Assembly (NCBI GenBank): GCA_015832175.1
Contig: WJXW01000001.1
Coordinates: 2,232,001-2,296,000, forward strand
Origin: Paraphaeosphaeria minitans
Lineage: Eukaryota; Ascomycota; Dothideomycetes; Pleosporales; Didymosphaeriaceae
Reading direction: 5' to 3'
Length of the DNA: 64,000 bases
Shown: one piece after another, positions 62,802 through 64,000 of the stretch
Numbering within the stretch: position 1 is the first letter of the stretch
Layout of the letters: each line of letters opens with the position of its first letter
Position numbers and translations under genes: made by a program
Notes under the pieces: generated by a model
What the model saw: the letters and a program-made list of their open reading frames with translations, nothing else
What the model was told of the DNA's origin: nothing
Database searches by the model: none

Positions 62802-63831
62802 ATGTCGCCTCCGTCGGCCACCTTTGAACCCCACTCAAAGGATGGCAACAAGCCCTCCAATGCAGCGCCCCTCGAACCTGTAATCACAGAGGCTGAGCAA
62901 AAGATCAGGGATTCCGGGCTTCCAAAGTTTGATGATCCCTACAAGGAGCGTGTATTCTTGAAAGGTCGATTGGCTGGTAAGCACCCTACTTACGAAAGCA
63001 TCAACAACTCACATGGCAACAGCCGCCTTCCGTCTCTTCGGGAAATTTGGGTTTGATGAAGGCGTTGCAGGCCACATCACGCTCCGCGATCCCGTCGATC
63101 CCACGACATTCTGGGTCAACCCATTGGGCGTCGCATTCAGTCTGATGAAGTCGTCCGACCTGATCCACGTGAACGAGGAAGGCGAAGTCATCGGCGGCGG
63201 AGAGTGCAGGCTTTTGAATCTTGCTGCGTACATGATCCATTCCGCCATCCATCAAGCGAGACCCGATGTCATCGCTGCTTGCCACTCACATTCGATATAC
63301 GGCCGATCGTTTTGCGCCCTGGGGAGGAAGTTGGACACGATCACGCAGGATTCGTGCGCGTTTCACAATGCGAGTTCCCTGCAGACTGAATCGAGGATTA
63401 CCCATGGTGGCTAACAATTACAGGACCATGTGCTCTACACTTCCTACAAGGGTGTCGTCCTTGCAAAAGAAGAGGGAGAAAACATTGCAAAGGAGCTTGG
63501 CCCTCACAAAGCGGCACTGCTGCAAAACCACGGCTTGCTGACTGTTGGACACACCATCGAGGAGGCGGTATTCTGGTTCGTTAGCATGGAGAAGGCATGT
63601 CTTCATCTTCTGAAATGACATGCTGATATGCTAACTTCGCTGAAGTGCTGCCATGCGCAACTCCTGGCTGATGCAGCGGCTGCGGGGCGGGGCGGCCAAA
63701 CGGAAAAGATTGCGGAAGAAGATGCGGTGTTCACGAGTAAGTCGCTGGGCTCTCATATCGCTGGTTGGTTCTCTGCAAAGCCTTTGTTCGACGTTATCCA
63801 CAAGGAAACGGGAGGCGATTATCTGGAGTAG
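62802..63831 (+). CDS. Class II aldolase/adducin-domain protein, four exons
   Basis: Exons 62802-62976, 63023-63369, 63424-63594 and 63646-63831 join in phase to 292 aa, the usual size for fungal members. The fold binds a divalent metal. His146 and His148 (HSHS) and His210 (NHGLLTVG) are the expected ligands, and GVAGHITLRDP and NPLGVAFSLMKSSDLI match the family core. The substrate is unknown; known relatives include L-fuculose-1-phosphate aldolase and S. pombe Mug14-type proteins. Splicing recreates GRLAAAFRLFGKFGFDEG, CAFHNDHVLY and MEKCCHAQLLADAAAAGRGG. Two of the three introns need GC donors. If those are not used the gene would be truncated. The coding sequence is not RIP-mutated although it is about 570 bp from the TE block. 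Confidence 0.85.
62977..63022 (+). other. Intron 1 of the aldolase gene (46 bp, GT-AG)
   Basis: Donor GTAAGC, acceptor ACAG. Splits an Ala codon (phase 1). Confidence 0.88.
63370..63423 (+). other. Intron 2 of the aldolase gene (54 bp, GC-AG)
   Basis: Donor GCGAGT, branch point GCTAAC, acceptor ACAG. Phase 0 between Asn and Asp of the conserved FHNDH. No GT donor nearby keeps the frame. Confidence 0.78.
63595..63645 (+). other. Intron 3 of the aldolase gene (51 bp, GC-AG)
   Basis: Donor AAG|GCATGT, branch point GCTAAC, acceptor GAAG. Phase 0 between Lys and Cys. Read-through ends at a TGA after five codons. Confidence 0.76.
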
Positions 63832-64000
63832 GTAGGCGACTGGTACATAGGAATTAGACTAGTCCTTTTCTGTACATGGCCAGAGATATCTGAATAGCAC
63901 ATTGAGCTTAGTGCGTGAATATAACGTCTCCGATCAACCAATTCTATCTGCTGCAATTTATCAGAGGACCGCGACTACTACATCGGACTTACTCTAGCCA
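63832..64000. other. 3' flank of the aldolase gene
   Basis: 169 bp of normal sequence to the window edge. No further gene is seen. Confidence 0.5.

Overview
The window is nuclear DNA of a filamentous ascomycete (Pezizomycotina). Three ordinary genes with fungal features (introns of about 50 bp, CTAAC branch points) flank a block of about 56 kb (6429 to about 62230) made almost wholly of retrotransposon copies. Nearly every CpA and TpG in the block has become TpA, while CpG survives. This is the signature of repeat-induced point mutation (RIP), so the copies are riddled with TAA/TAG codons.

Left flank (1-6428): a 327-bp hAT-type MITE with perfect 14-bp TIRs and an 8-bp target duplication; an intact alpha-L-rhamnosidase of family GH78; and a two-exon flavin-dependent monooxygenase. 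Right flank (62231-64000): a four-exon class II aldolase/adducin-domain gene, two of whose three introns appear to be GC-AG. The three genes do not form a recognisable pathway.

The TE block is nested Ty3/Gypsy elements. Family A is a chromovirus (gag zinc knuckle, RT YIDD, RNase H, DDE integrase, C-terminal chromodomain; about 6.6 kb; LTRs of 410-456 bp) in at least nine full or partial copies, here E1-E9. Family B is one Gypsy element of 7135 bp with 192-bp LTRs. Element C is a non-autonomous LTR element of about 2.2 kb with 312-bp LTRs. Exact 5-bp target duplications date the layers: B in the E1 LTR (GTAAC), E3 in the E2 5' LTR (ACTAA), E4 in E2 (TCTCT), E5 in E2 (ATATA), a 188-bp LTR-like insert in E5 (TAAAG), C in E6 (TTTAT), and a family A LTR in C (GTAGA).

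The main result is structural. E6 and C are each split into two halves about 30 kb apart and in opposite orientation, and the halves still carry matching or reverse-complementary target duplications. Both splits are explained by one inversion of about 34 kb (20149-54054) by recombination between two oppositely oriented family A LTRs (19739-20148 and 53645-54054). Family A copies also share gag-pol and the LTR 3' half but carry at least four unrelated U3 regions, and the copies whose 3' ends are visible carry different 3' modules, including an antisense Cys-rich/coiled-coil ORF. This suggests cassette exchange at the 3' end. No intact TE gene is present. Domain calls in RIP-damaged copies come from reading through RIP-type stops and comparing copies by eye.
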